64,000 bases of DNA from Microglena sp. YARC (GCA_022414725.1 CM039464.1:12388968-12452967); one strand, 5' to 3'; counted from the first letter of the stretch, positions 28,037-40,730 are shown. Program-made: numbers and translations. The notes: generated by a model not told the origin, from the letters alone.

Positions 28037-31000
28037 TTAAACGTCAGAGTCTTTCTTTCGGAACGCGAACTAACGACTTAAGAAACTGTACTGCTTCTCC
28101 CCAGGAGTCATCTTGTTCCCAAGTATTTCCCGCAATGCAGGCGGTGCGTTCAACAACTTCTGAGTTGCCGCCCCCCCCCGCGTGACCTTGACCATGGTGT
28201 GATCCAACCCGCCTACTTTGCCTACAACCTTGTCAAACAGAGGTTCTATCATACCGGTTGAGTAGCGCCCCAGGCCGCTTGTCTTAAGCTCTGCTGAAGT
28301 CAGTGGTCGCATTCCTACCTCGCCCATCGCGCGCACAAGCTCCTTGTAGTCCATGAGGAACTCGGGAATATCCTGTCCGATGCTCTCTACGAACATGTCC
28401 ACCTGTCTCCCGTACTTGTTCTTGGCGGACGCAGCGGCGTACCGCTTTGGAATCCGCCAGAGAAGCGAGGATCCCCCGGATGAAGCTCCAACTGAAGACC
28501 TTCCTTCCACGAATTCCCCCACATTTGTAGTGGAGAGCGCTTCCGCGATAGCGTCGCCGTCTGGTGAAATGCCTACGAAGGTTCCACCCGGCCTTAGCAC
28601 CGCGGCGACGTTGCGGCAGAGCCCGGAGAGACGCGCTGGGGACTCGAAGAAGTAATGGATTGCGAACATGCACGTCGCGAGGTCGAACGTGCCCTCCTTA
28701 GCGAAGTTCGCCATACTGCGTGCCGTGGCGTCCTCTTCCGTTTTGTCGTTGTTTCCGTGCAGCGCGGCGCTTACGATTAGGCGATCTGATTCAGGAATGG
28801 CAACCGATCCCTCCTCCCATTCTTTCCCGGTTTTGTAGATTGGAGTAGTGGCATCGAATGGGAAAAAAAAGCATTTCCGGAACAATGGTGTGTTCTTCAT
28901 TGTTCGCACTCAGCTTGCCCTTGGTCTGCAGAGCGCGTGCGTGCGCGCCGTTGACCGGGTCTGTCAGATTGGACGAGAACTTGTCGATTCCAGCCACCTT
29001 GGACGCCCCTGCACGTATCCACTTGTGCAGATCACCGGCCTTGCCCACGCCGAAGTCGAATATGCGCGGCGACGCGCCAGCGAAGCTCGATATCAAGTGC
29101 GCTTTCACATAGCTGTGAAACTTGCGCATGACCACCATGCCGCCCTCGTCTGTGCGCATGCGCGTGATGAAGTAGACAGACTTGACAAGTTCGGCGCGAG
29201 CGGATGCCTCGTCAAGGGTCTCCTCGCCGGTAATGATCGCCTCGTAAACAGGGTGCATGATCGTGCGCCACACGTTCATCGCTGTCTCGTAGTTGTTGGC
29301 TGTCACACTTCCAGTAGCCGCAGCGGATTCCGTCTTGTCGTAACGGATGCGCTTGGGCACCCAGTTTGCCGGAGAATGGCGAGAGGACTCGTTGCGGTAG
29401 GCGAATTCTACCACCATACCGTCGCTGATGAGGTCACCGTTTTCGCACTTCGAGTTCTCGGGGAGAATTGCAGTATGTAACGGAGGCATAGCAGGAGATG
29501 CTGCTGATGGCGGTTCCAAGAATGCGAACGGACGCGCCTGGTACCTCGTCTTGGATGGTAGTACCGCCTCTGTGTTTCTCACCTCGGAGGCTGAAGCCTC
29601 CAAGAACGAGCGCAAGTCGCGTGTGCCGTCATTTCCACCGACAGCGTCCGTGTTGTACCCAACCAACAGATCAACGCGTTGGCGTATTGGCGCCGTTTCA
29701 TGATCCGCTAGCCTGGAATCCGCTGAAGTATCAGTAAACTTTACCAAGAAGTCGATGGTCCTGTCTTCTGGTGGCTTCCACTTGAGCACCTCACGCCCAC
29801 GTTCGGATGCGGGCAAGCGAACTTGGGCGTTTGGCATCGTCGAAGGTCCCTCCAACTGGAAGGTCAGCAGGGGTGAAGACCAGGCCGTCGATGTGGTACG
29901 GATACAAGCCTGAGTCACGACGCCGGAGGACAGCTGCCGCGTGCTGGAATATTGATGATGTATCGGTATCCTCACCGGAGAACATGAACGTCTTAACGAA
30001 GAAATTGTCAGGTAAACCCGCGAGAGCGTTGCGCGCCACCTCCAGTCTACAGGTCTCGTCTTCTTTGGATTTGGATTTTTTCTTTTTCTTCGTGTGAGCA
30101 GAAGCATCCACGAGCGGCAGATGTGCGACCGACTTGCCGTTGGCGACGTATACGTCAAACACGGCGAATATAGGTGATGCCGAATCCCCTGTGTGGTCTA
30201 CGACGTACTCTCCGTCGAGTAGACACTGTCTGTATCCCGTGGAGGCGCTGTATTTGGTAGCGAACGCATGCACACCGAGACGATCGTCTAGCGTGAAGAG
30301 ACGTCCTTCGTCATCCACAACCATGAGACGCCGCTCGCCGTCTGCCTTCTCCGTGACAGTGTACTTGTTATCAGTGATGGAAACTGCTCCAGGGATAGCT
30401 GACGCACCAGAAAGGAGGTTCGACATGTCCAGCGTCACCTAGCGCCAGTAGGCGCCAATACATCTCCATCACGCGATGCTTCTCGCTCAGAGAAAGCGCA
30501 ACCTCAGAATCGTCGATCACCTTCAAAACGACCGAAAAACATTGCATTAATCCCCGAGCGATGGTATCATTCTCATTGGAGGCGGAGGCACCTGAAATGT
30601 CACCAGGCGACGGCGGACTAGATTTCACCAACTCGACCTCGAACTCGTACGTCTCTGCAGCGCCCAATATGTGTTGAGAGAACCACCCAGTGTAGTCCCG
30701 TTGCTGCTGATGATACATTCCTTGGCTAGAGTATTCTTGGGGAACCGCCGCAAAGCGGACTGCCGTGATGTCGAGCCGGAACATTGGAGTCATCTCGAAA
30801 CTGAACCGCCGTTTCAAACGGAAGTTTATCACCTCGTACGGACCTGACAGGCCTGCGCTCTCGGTTCTTTCAGTTTCTTCGCGCAGATTAACGCGCATGG
30901 AGTACTCGGGAATGGTCACATATCCGAGCAGTCGCTTTTCGGTGACCGTGACGGCGGTGGCGTTTGTGCGCCGCCCGAGGAGAGATTTGGCGAACGTCTC

Positions 31001-31333
31001 CATTGCCGAAATGCGCTCCTTCTCGTCGTCTGAATTAGGGGACAATGTCAGACGCGTCCTAATTTGTTGCGCACCATCTCGAGGGAAGCTCCTCCCAGAC
31101 CTCACGGACACGTCGAGCGTATCGGACACAGGCATGGCGGGATACCGGGTACGCATGAGCTCGATCGCGCGCATGGCGATGCGCCTGTCAGGGACACGAT
31201 AGTGCTGATGTCTAAGGTGGGTGGACGGATGCACGTAAGATGCCTCAAGTTCCATTGCATGCCCGCCACCAGAGGTGGGACGCTTACCGACGAGGGCAGA
31301 CAAAGCCTCCCAAGAGACCTTGTCGATCTTCAT
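28037..31333 (-). pseudogene. mRNA-capping enzyme (triphosphatase + guanylyltransferase + N7-methyltransferase), frame-broken
   Basis: Three activities in order. Residues 1 to about 300 are a tunnel-type RNA triphosphatase (AMELEASYV; YEFEVELVKS). Next is guanylyltransferase: active-site Lys in TEKADGERRL, then LLDGEYVV, PYHIDGLVFTP, VLKWKPPEDRTIDFLVK. Last is the cap methyltransferase: PRIFDFGVGKAGDLHKW and MFAIHYFFESP. The frame changes three times: near 30,440, near 29,810-29,830, and in eight A at 28,863-28,870. A TAG at 28,070 is followed in frame by FAFRKKDSDV and TAA, which fits the family's last beta strand. It caps viral mRNAs in the cytoplasm. Read errors or decay are both possible. 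Confidence 0.85.
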
Positions 31334-31439
31334 GATTGGAAGGTATTGTTGAACGTCATTTACACAAACCCCATTTATACTCTGTTACGGAAATTTTAAA
31401 TTCCCGTAAAGGTAGTAACAGCATCAGCAGCAGCACAAC

Positions 31440-34400
31440 ATGAGCAGCAGCAGCACAGACAATGTGCACCTTCGAATGGTGGGAAGCAACCCTGTCATAC
31501 ACACGGAGGCACCCACCATCGGGATCGTTATGGACCCAGCTATCGCTACTCCAGGAAACGCAGCTCTCGCTCTCAGGCACGGAGACGACGTCTTATTCAC
31601 AGCAACCGAGGTCGCAGACGGCAAGCACAGCGCTGTACTGCGAGCGGGCGATCCTTCGCATCCGGATGTAGGCGCCACCTTTACGCTGGACGTCCAAGCA
31701 AACGACGCTCTTCGCATCTCACAGACGGACGTTCTCTTCCGAACCACCGCACACATGCAAAGCAACCTGATCGTGAGAGATAGTCTTGTTGTGCAGAACG
31801 GGGCGATAAGCGCTACAAACTTTGACAACCTTGTGGACGACTTCATAACCAACTCCCTCATACTCCCACCGACAGCCAACGCTCTAGCTACCGCGTATGT
31901 CACGCTCAGCAATCTCATCGTATCGAGGGTCGCATCCGCATCCACAGGCGGTGCCAACAATGAATCGTATTATGGGTCCAGGATCCCCACCGGCTCCAAG
32001 ACCATGCAAATGGGGTCCATCGCGTGCGCGGACGTCGTCGCAGGATCGCTCATGGCGTACACGTACTGCAACCTTCCTGTGGACTTCAGATGCGCGTACA
32101 TGGACCAACCCCCGTCTGCGTACGCCCTCAACATGGCGTACGTGCAGCTCAGCAACTACGTGCAAACGAAGCTCGCGACTCTGAACACGACCCTATCCGT
32201 CATGGAAGGGTATGGTGGAAACACGAGCACTTCCAACAACAGCATCCAACTGCCCTCCGACGGCATGTGGCAGACGGACATGTGGCTCCAGAGCGCAGAT
32301 GGAACAGACCGCATGTTATTCCACACCGGCGGGGGAACTGAGTTCCCCTCTCAACGCTACACATGGCGGGCGCAGGAAGTGGGGGCTTCGTTCCTTGATA
32401 TCGAGCCAGGCGTGGGGATGACGCTTCACGAGGGCACGCTGTTCGCACCCAGCGTTGACGTCGCAGGCCTGCTAAGCGTCGCAGGGAGCCTGGTGGTGTC
32501 AGGACCGGACGTAGACTTCAGACAAGTCGAGTGTCTACGCATCCCGACGGGCAACGTGGAGGCAGGCACTGTGTTCGCTAACCATTACTGCAACCTCCCC
32601 ACGGCCTCTTCCGTGCAAAGGGGGGTTGTACAAATAGCGGCGTCGATAAACCAACTTCTCGACGCGTACTCCTCGAACGTTGCAGTATCGGCATCCCTCT
32701 TTGCCGCAGTCAATTCGAATATTGACAGTCGCGTGACCAACGCGACCGTACTGGTAACAGAGGCGTTGTACGCAGCCACGGAGTCGTACCAACGATCGAT
32801 CAACGACACACAGAGGATCGTGCGAGACTACTACACGAACGAACCCGTTGAGTGCATCAAGATGACGAGTCACGCCTCAAACGCAGGGGACGTCATGAGT
32901 CTGATGCTGATCAACGACACAGACGAGAGCGTCAAACTCGATATATACCCTGATGCGGCTGGATCCGAAGCATCGCTTGTGGCTACCAAAGGGTTAATGA
33001 TACGCGGGTCAACTGCCGCGGAAATAGACATCGGATCGGTAGTTCGCGTGCGCACCGGTCCGGATGCGGCGAGAATCATACCCGAGGGTCCCGAGTTCGC
33101 CCTCACACCCGGATTCGAAGCGACGTCCTCGTCAACATATGCACCTGACAGTTGGTCTGCACCCTACCAAGCGTTTTCGGATACCCCTCTTGCGACAAGC
33201 TGGATATCAAAGCTGGGCGCCTACACATCGGACTCTGGTGCGCCGACTAGCGAGTCCGCGCTCACGAACACTCTGTCTCTGGTGGGAGATGCCCCAATCT
33301 CAGTGCATGGCGAGTGGGTGCAGCTGAATTTCCCTAGCGTGCTTTACGTGCACTCTGTGTTCATCGCGTGCTCTTCCATGAACTACATGCCGGACGACTT
33401 CGCGATTCTCGGGCTCCCGGAAGGGGATGCCGGTTGGCGCAATCTCTATTTCCGTGCGTCGCAGTCGCCCTTTTTAGGAAGAGGGGAAGGGATGTGGTAC
33501 ACGCTCCCTAGAGGTGCAGTTATCTTGCCTCTCGTCGCTGTGAGGTTGGTGGTAACGCGTATGGCATCTCGTGCCACGCTTCCCGGGGTCTTTTCGACAT
33601 CCGTGCAGGTGGACCTCGTGCGTTTCCTAGCATCAGAGTCGGTGCTTGCATCGGACCTTCTATTTTCACTAGGAGATGAGGTGGCCCCGACACTGAGTGT
33701 GTCTCACGCGGGCTCGGTGGGGGTGAGGTTGGTTGGGACGCCATCGGCGGCCTTGCATGTTGGAAACGCGTTAGAGCCTCGCACAGTCGTCCTTTTTGAT
33801 AATGATCCTGACCTGCCTAACGAGCACGAATTTCGCGGGTTCGGGATCTCACCTGCGGCACTCACGATGCGTGTAGAGGGTCCCGAGGCCTCCTTCAGTT
33901 TTGAGGCGGGCAGATGCCTCTCCAATTCCGATGAGGTGGCGAGCATCTCCGGCTCGGACGGAACGCTCAGCACAGGAGGATCTCTACGTTTCGCTGGAGA
34001 ATTCAGACACACGTCCTCGCAACACGCCTTTATCATCGATACCGGGGACTTCATGGCTGGCCCTCTGGTAATGCCAGACGCCCACCGGGACACGGTCCTG
34101 ATCCGTGACTCCAACACTTACGTAACCATAGGAGGTCGTCTATCGTTCGTAAATAACTACGGAAGTAACGTGGACTTGGACTCTGCAAGCAACCTAGACT
34201 TGGACTCTGCAAGCAACCTGGACTTGGACTCTGCAAGCAACCTGGACTCCGTGAACAGAGAGGACTCGAACGCGCTTCTGGTACTCAACTGGAACACCGT
34301 GAGTTCGCCTTGCGGGCACGGGATGCTGGGCACACCCGAGGTTCCCTGGGCATCCATCGCCGTTAGGGATCAACTGTACCTACAAGACGGTCGTCTCCTC

Positions 34401-37276
34401 GGCGCCGCCATCTCCGACCTGACGTGGAACGATGCATCGCTTCCGATGGTTGACCGCAATCACGGCCTGCCATGGGCGGACGTGCATGCGGGGCATAGGT
34501 GCCATCACATAGGTTCATCCTCGACGCGATTGGTGAAGGATGAAGCGAGCAGCCTTTTCAATCTACACTTACCAGGAGAAGTCACGCTCGCGATAGGCGG
34601 CGCGGACGCCGTCCTCGGGTATTCCCTTTCTTCCTCGTCATCGCGGCACGTCGTCGTCGACATCCTCGTCGCGGCCAGCGGTGCGATCCGGGTCGCTGTA
34701 TTGCCTGGAGACATCTGGACGTGGGAGGAGGACCCGAGAACGGAGGCCGCCGTCACCCTCTGGCGAGTGCAGTTGGCGGACAAGTCCCCCTACGTAGAAA
34801 GCATGGAGGCCGTACTGGAGGTGGTGGTCGCTGATGACGGAGGGGGCTCCATCATCGAGGGTAGCGAGGGCGGAGGGATCTGGGAGACGGACCCCGATCA
34901 CCTTGTGCTGATGTTCAAAACAAGAGGAGGGTACTACGGAGAAGGCCAAGTCCGATGGAAGAAAACTGGCGCCGCACACCCGTTTACTCTGATCCCTCCG
35001 GCGAACACTTCTCTTCATACAAGCGTCGTTCTCTCGATATGTTTCGATGAGGTCAGTTGGGGGCGCGCTCTCGGTACCGCCTCCGCTGCATACATGGACC
35101 TCAGGGTTGCCTGTTCGTCCGATTTGTTCGCGTTGAGCATCCAGGCAAGTGGATCCGTTTGGGTCAGAGACTGCGTCAATGCGTCAGCTTTGGTGGCCGA
35201 CGACGTCTCCCTTTCCGGCGACGGGGGCGTCGTATGGGATTTTTTGCCTGCTGGGGCAAGTGATATCGTATGGTCGAGGAAAGTGGGTGCTGCTTTATCC
35301 GTCGATTGCCTATTCGACGAAGAAGATGAGTCGCTTATTGTGGCCCTGCATTTCGGTACGTTTTCCACACATTTGGAGATGGTGACGTTTGACCAGTCTT
35401 TGTCCTCATCGGTCGTAGCACTTCCCGCGTCTGGGGAAAACGTGGTGGTAGCATCCCAGTCCTCCCCGAGGACACCTGGCAACGCGCTCATGTTCAGAGG
35501 CATGTGCAACGCCGTGCTCGGAACGTACTCGGAGGTGCGCCTTGCAAGTTCGCTACTCCTGTCGATTCGTGGTGATTCATCCTTTCCTGGGCTAGTGTGG
35601 CTTGCGGGATCCGATCAATTGGAGGTACCTGAGAACGCTGTTGCAGTGATCGGTTGCGATAATAACAGTAGTACTTGTACTTCAGCTTGGATGAATGTCG
35701 TGTCCCTGCACAACTGTTCGTTGGACAGAGCGATCATGGCGGCGGGCATCGCCGATTCTGGGTTGTTCATGTTGATGGTATCTATTAAGGATATCGTAGA
35801 TCCACGTGCTGTACGGATAGGATGCAGTAGCAGCAGCTACAGCGGCAATCGTTCATTTTCTATCGAACACTTATGTTCTGGTACCGGTGGTGGGGGTGTT
35901 CTGGCGTTGCAGCTTCCCGGTCATTCGTCTTCTCTCAAGCTCCCTGGCGCGGCGATGGAGGCGCTCGGTGGCGTGTACCTGTCAGGGAACCGGCAGGTTT
36001 TTTACCCGTCTGTGGGGGTCTGTGGGGGTCTGTGGGGGTCTGTGGGCTTGTGTTGGCAGCGCCTGACGCGGACGTTGGAATCGTGGCCTCGGGAGATGTC
36101 CACCTTCGGAGCACCTTGGGGAGAGTGCGAATTTCCTCTGATATCGTGGCCGAGCGGGACTGGTCGCGTGCTGGGAAGTTCGTGTTTCCTGGGTCCCACC
36201 CTCGTTCGAGGCGCCCTCCGCTTTCAACGAGGAACTTGTCGTGGATGGAGACTTGTTTGTGAACCGGTCGATGTCGGTACGTGGTTCGGTATTTTTAGAT
36301 GGCCCCGTCTCCATGGCACCTTTGGGTCCACCCGTCCGGCTTTCGGACAACGCGCTGACCGAGGTCGGTCAGATGTTTTCAGGGATGACGGACGCGGCTT
36401 CTCGCTGGTCGGAGGGACTTATGCGGACGAGGAGGACCCGCGTCTATTGTTTGAAGGCTTATCGCATCCGGACACAGCCCAGCGGTACTTACGGGCGTGC
36501 GCAGATGGGCGAGGTCGGTGGGGGGGCAGAGTCTGGTGGACGCGGCGTGGGTGTACGCAGACGGTATGGAGACGCGCGACCGCACCGTTGGGACGTTCCT
36601 GCGTTTGTCCGAGTCTATAAAGTTGCAAGCTGGCCAGAAGTTAAGGGCTAGCGTGGACGCTTCTGGGGGGGTGCTTGTGCTTGCCAACGACGGTGATTCG
36701 CGTTTCCCACTGACCGTCAGTGGAGATGCACCGTTGGACCTCGTGCAGGCGGCGTTTGGATCCTCGATATCGAGGCCGCCTGTAGCTCCGTTGCCGAGTT
36801 ACACGGGAATGCGTTTGGAGAGCGGGGGTGGGGACTTGGTGATTCTAGGTGGCGAGGGGGGGTGGCGTGATGCAGTGTTCCGACGTTGGCGTCGCTTTGG
36901 ATCTGAACCCTGCTGGCGGGCTTGTGCGTGTGAACGGTGTGCCGATTCAGTCCACGTCGGACGGGCGCCAGAAGACGAATCGCTCGGATCTTTTGGGTAC
37001 CTCGTCTGCGGACATTTTGAGTAGGCTGCGTCCGTGCACGTACACCCACCGTGGAGTGGTGGAGGCAGGGTTCATAGCACAGGAGGTGTTCAGCGGGTCC
37101 CGGAGATGCGGCACCTCGTCTCACTCCCCAGAGACTTTGAGATCGATGACGACAACACGCTTGGCAATGCGCCGGTCGGGTCAGTGGGTTTGAACTATGT
37201 GGGCATTATCGCGTACCTAGTGAGCGCGATGCAGGAACAAGCAAAAAATATCGAGGACCTCGAGGCGAGGACTTAA
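31440..37276 (+). CDS. Fibre-like structural protein with C-terminal S74 self-cleaving chaperone
   Basis: About 1945 codons. The long N-terminal and middle part is Ser/Asn/Val-rich and repetitive in style (TFTLDVQANDALRISQTDVL), typical of beta-rich fibres, with a small LDLDSASN repeat (34,175-34,240). The end is a peptidase S74 domain: TSDGRQKTNRSDLLGT with the Ser and Lys of the dyad, then RPCTYTHRGVVEAGFIAQEV and a terminal coiled coil (YLVSAMQEQAKNIEDLEAR). S74 domains assist trimerisation and then cut themselves off. The first 1520 codons are one frame; from about 36,000, at a TGTGGGGGTC tandem repeat, several small shifts appear. The last stop lies in an inserted repeat. Confidence 0.8.
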
Positions 37277-37437
37277 GCAATCGCCTCTTCCCCGGTACCG
37301 TGGCCCAAAAGAACACGGGGTCTTTGTTGATGTGCTACAAAAAAACATGATGGTGTTCCACTGCAATGTGGGTTGCTACACCATAAGGTGTACCGTACAC
37401 TCCAGAAAGCGGTTTCATTTTAGTATTCCGTCGAGTG
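37277..37437 (+). mobile_element. E1-family solo end after the fibre gene
   Basis: Starts with the ACTTAAGCAATCGCCTCTTC block also seen in the 26,481 element, then the E1 3' end (ACAAAAAAACATGATGGTGT) with hairpin ACACC-ATAA-GGTGT, and finishes CCGTCGAGTG before TA at 37,438. It supplies the stop codon of the fibre gene. Confidence 0.7.
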
Positions 37438-37530
37438 TAAAGGGTTGCAACAGTTGACTCGTTTGCTTTCCGAAAATAAGTAAACATAATAGTGTATAAG
37501 GAAGTTGCATGTACTAAATATCAGAATGCC

Positions 37531-37773
37531 ATGTATGGCAACCAAAGCTTCTGTAAAATTGGCAAGGCATCCGATGCCCTTGGTGTCTCCAGGACCGTCC
37601 TCTGTCGATGGGCGAATAATAGCACGATCAGAACGATCCGGACTCCAGGCAACCAACGTCTCTTTGACCCAAGCAGCATCCAAGGCTACCTCATCGAGCA
37701 GGAAAAAAAAACCAGCAGTCGTCAAGTCATTCTCTACGCACGTGTGTCCTCACACACACAACAAGGCGCTTGA
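37531..37773 (+). pseudogene. IS607-type serine recombinase, N-terminal fragment (left arm)
   Basis: MerR-like helix-turn-helix (CKIGKASDALGVSRTVLCRW, then RTPGNQRLFD) followed by the start of the serine-recombinase core (VILYARVSSHTQQ) containing the catalytic Ser. It ends after 80 residues; the family has about 200. No Fanzor2/TnpB partner is present beside it. Confidence 0.75.
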
Positions 37774-38113
37774 AGTTGAGCCCTGATCCGACGTCCTTGA
37801 CTTCAATGACTTGCTCGCATCCGGAATGTTTGTCAGAAATATGGTTTTGCAAGAACAATTGCTGTCTGAGCAGGTCGGGTTGTTGTTTTTGTGAGGACAC
37901 ACGTGCGTAGAGAATGACTTGACGACTGCTGGGTTTTTTTTCCTGCTCGATGAGGTAGCCTTGGATGCTGCTTGGGTCAAAGAGACGTTGGTTGCCTGGA
38001 GTCCGGATCGTTCTGATCGTGCCATTATCCGCCCATCGACGGAGGACGGTCCTGGAGACACCAAGGGCATCGGATGCCTTGCCAATTTTACAGAAGCTTT
38101 GGTTGCCATACAT
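37750..38113 (-). pseudogene. IS607-type serine recombinase, truncated (right arm)
   Basis: Same HTH and YARVSSQKQQPDLLRQQLFL core as the left arm, extending further to VIEVKDVGSGLNFKR, the conserved GSGLNFKR of the family, where the sequence turns into the inverted copy. The C-terminal third is lacking, so it is not functional alone. Confidence 0.75.
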
Positions 38114-38164
38114 GGCATTCTGATATTTAGTACATGCAACTTCCTTATACACTATTATGTTTAC

Positions 38165-38837
38165 TTATTTTCGGAAAGCAAACGAGTCAACTGTTGCTTC
38201 CTTTTGGGCTTTGTGAATGTCGCGTGGCCACAACGTACATCCGATCGTTGTCAAATTGAAACTGTACCGTCCCACGATATTTGAATCATATACCTCACCC
38301 TCCTCGTATTCGGATCCGGGGAGAATGACTCTGCACAATTTGGGGAACTCGAGATCCCCGTTGGGACATGATACACGAGGTCCGAACCGTAATTGTGACA
38401 CACCCTCTCCCCATCCATCAGTCAGCTGCCCCTTTAACGTTAAGGTTAACAACTTGACCATCGTCCACATCCATCCTCGAGGGCCTCCATTCGTCCGGCA
38501 CTTTGTTTTTCCCAAAAAGAAAACAGACCTCCTCCTCCTCCTCCTCCTCGTTGGTGTTTCTTCCGAGTCTTTGAAAAGCTCAAGACGATCTCAACGAACA
38601 AACCCGTTCGCGACAGGTTTTAAACGGGCGTGCTTGAAATCGACCGGCCCACATACCCATCGAGTTCAGCAGAGGGACCTCTTCGATCAGATGCTCGAAA
38701 CCGAACGATTTCCATCGTTTTTTTATGGACGCGATCGCTTCTCGCGGGACGGGGGTGGGTGTGGACAATCCCAGGTTGACGTCGGGACGGTGACATTGCA
38801 CATCGTCCAACACGGCGGGGAAAGTCAGCGTAATCAT
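38165..38837 (-). pseudogene. Unknown gene, left copy (low-quality sequence)
   Basis: Same gene as 54,793-55,460. Here the frame is broken by indels (for example MITLTFPAVLDDVQCHRPDV in one frame and VILPGSEYEEGEVYDSNIVG in another). Described under the right copy. Confidence 0.55.
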
Positions 38838-39004
38838 TGGCGCACACGATCAGAATCTAAAATACGAAGATGTTAAAAATCACTGACTTGTTGTCGCGTT
38901 TCTCTTCTGCACTCGAAGGTTGCAACAAAATGTCCGGTTCCGACTATTCTGAGAAAAAACCATTTCGGAGAAAAAAACATTTCGGAGAGCATGACAAATA
39001 ATGA

Positions 39005-39569
39005 ATGGGACGCTTCGCTGAAATTTTCGCCGTGTTCATCATCGTGATCATCATTGTAGGATACCTCCGCGGATTCTACAGCGAGGTCGTGTTCGTGAGC
39101 TCGGACGTCGGTCGCGAATACCTCATGCGTCGGCTGCCCGACCGCCAAGAACGCGGCGAAACCTCATGGCGCGCATCAACTCGAATCTTAACAAGCTGTT
39201 CAGCATCTCGTGGCCAAGTACCCAAAAAACCCGGTCGTGCGCCAGCTGTACGATAACTACAACCCAGACGCTCTCTCGGAGGGCGGGGCGGACTTGGGTA
39301 CACATCGTACTCTGTAAACAAGGGTGAGAAGATCGTATGTGTTCTGCGTCAGCGTGACCACGAGCTAGGGAGGAAACATCCTCATGTATGTCGCGATCCA
39401 CGAGCTGGGTCACCTCGCGACGGACGAGGTGGGACACACGCCCAAGTTCTCGGTCGAACTTCAAGTGGATCCTGGGCGAGGCGATGTCTATCGGGCTCTA
39501 CACCAAGGTCGACTTTGACAACGAGCCACAAAAGTGTTGCGGATCAACATCACCTCATCCATCGTTTGA
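39005..39569 (+). pseudogene. HELGH metallopeptidase, left copy (low-quality)
   Basis: Same gene as 55,627-56,195 with extra indels. The GGGCGGGGCGG frame break is present here too, the only break shared by both copies. Confidence 0.7.
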
Positions 39570-39614
39570 TGGTTTACAGCGTTCTTGTCTACAAAAAATA
39601 TACACCAAAAAATA

Positions 39615-40093
39615 ATGAGTCATCCGGGGTACGCGCATGCAACGTACACGGTCCTGTGTGTCGCCTTCCTGATCGCGTGGATTTCCAGTTACATAGTGAG
39701 GTCGACCACCAGCAGCAGCGACGAGTTGACTTGGAGAACGTAGGGACCACGTACGCCGGTTTAAGGAATGACCTTGCGTTCTCGATGATAGAGCCTCTCA
39801 TGAATGTTAGCGATCGGGGCGACCGTTCTCGGCAGTACTGCACGCGTTTGTCCTCCCAACGATCGTAGGAAACGAATAACGAGGCCATGCTTTTTTATGC
39901 GGTCTGGAATCTCATGTACCCGCATTCAAGTTGTGCCTCTCGCACTTCATCCGCAAGATCTATGATGCTTTGATACTCGTCGGGGATGGGTGCATGCCCA
40001 TACTAATGTACACAGTCCCAATGGATAAGTTTGTCATCTGCATGCTCTGGAGCAGCCTCTTCATCTTCATTGCGTCTTTCGCGGAGTAGCTGA
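39615..40093 (+). pseudogene. Four-pass membrane protein, left copy (low-quality)
   Basis: Same gene as 56,241-56,714; several one-base indels break the frame. Confidence 0.6.
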
Positions 40094-40687
40094 TGGACCG
40101 GTCGTTGAAGAGCCAGTTTGCAAAGGCGCCCTGGTCGTTGGGGGCGGCGACAGTGTAAAACTGACGGAAGCCGGAATTACGTTTGAAACACATCGTGTGG
40201 CTCCTTCCATTTTATCGCCGTGGAAGAGTTTGTCAACTCGCTTTCGGACCGACGGACGCGTTTTGATGTCGCAAGGGGGACGCGTCCCTCCCACCAGCAC
40301 TGCGCCCATGTCGCCGATTGCAGGATTCATGAACGGTTCTCTTTCTTCGTGGCGCGCGACAGAGCCCTCGCCGCTCTGGGTCACGTTCGAGACCCTCGTT
40401 GCGCATCATCTCGAACGTGTTCGTTCGCTGGCCAACGTCAAACGGTGGACCCGCGGCGCGGCAGCGCACCTGTCAAAACAGAATTAGCAGCCGCCTTGGG
40501 GGGAGGCACAGAAAAGTGCAGCACGGCGATGCCGCGTAGTATAGGAGAACTGAAAACAGTGCGTTCAGCTGCTCTGTGAGGAGCATCCCTGAAGGGGTAC
40601 GAAACTGTAGAGTGCTTCCGTCGTGCCATGAAACTGCGTAGGTCATCGTTGCCATATGGTTGTGGTTGCCGCCGCATTGTCGTTCAT
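40067..40687 (-). pseudogene. Conserved virion-type protein, left copy (low-quality)
   Basis: Same gene as 56,689-57,297, frame-broken by indels; FKRNSGFRQFYTVAAPNDQG is still readable. Confidence 0.6.
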
Positions 40688-40730
40688 GTTGATTATAGCA
40701 ACTAAAACTGCTTTACATGTACTTGACAAA

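Larger units (their letters stand above)
37448..38204. repeat. Foldback of IS607-type recombinase fragments
   Basis: Two arms of about 300 bases are inverted copies (37,448-37,757 and 37,899-38,204), separated by 140 bases. Each arm carries the 5' part of an IS607-like tnpA. The structure would form a large hairpin. It lies between the fibre gene and the 3' end of the next gene and provides that gene's last codons. Confidence 0.8.
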
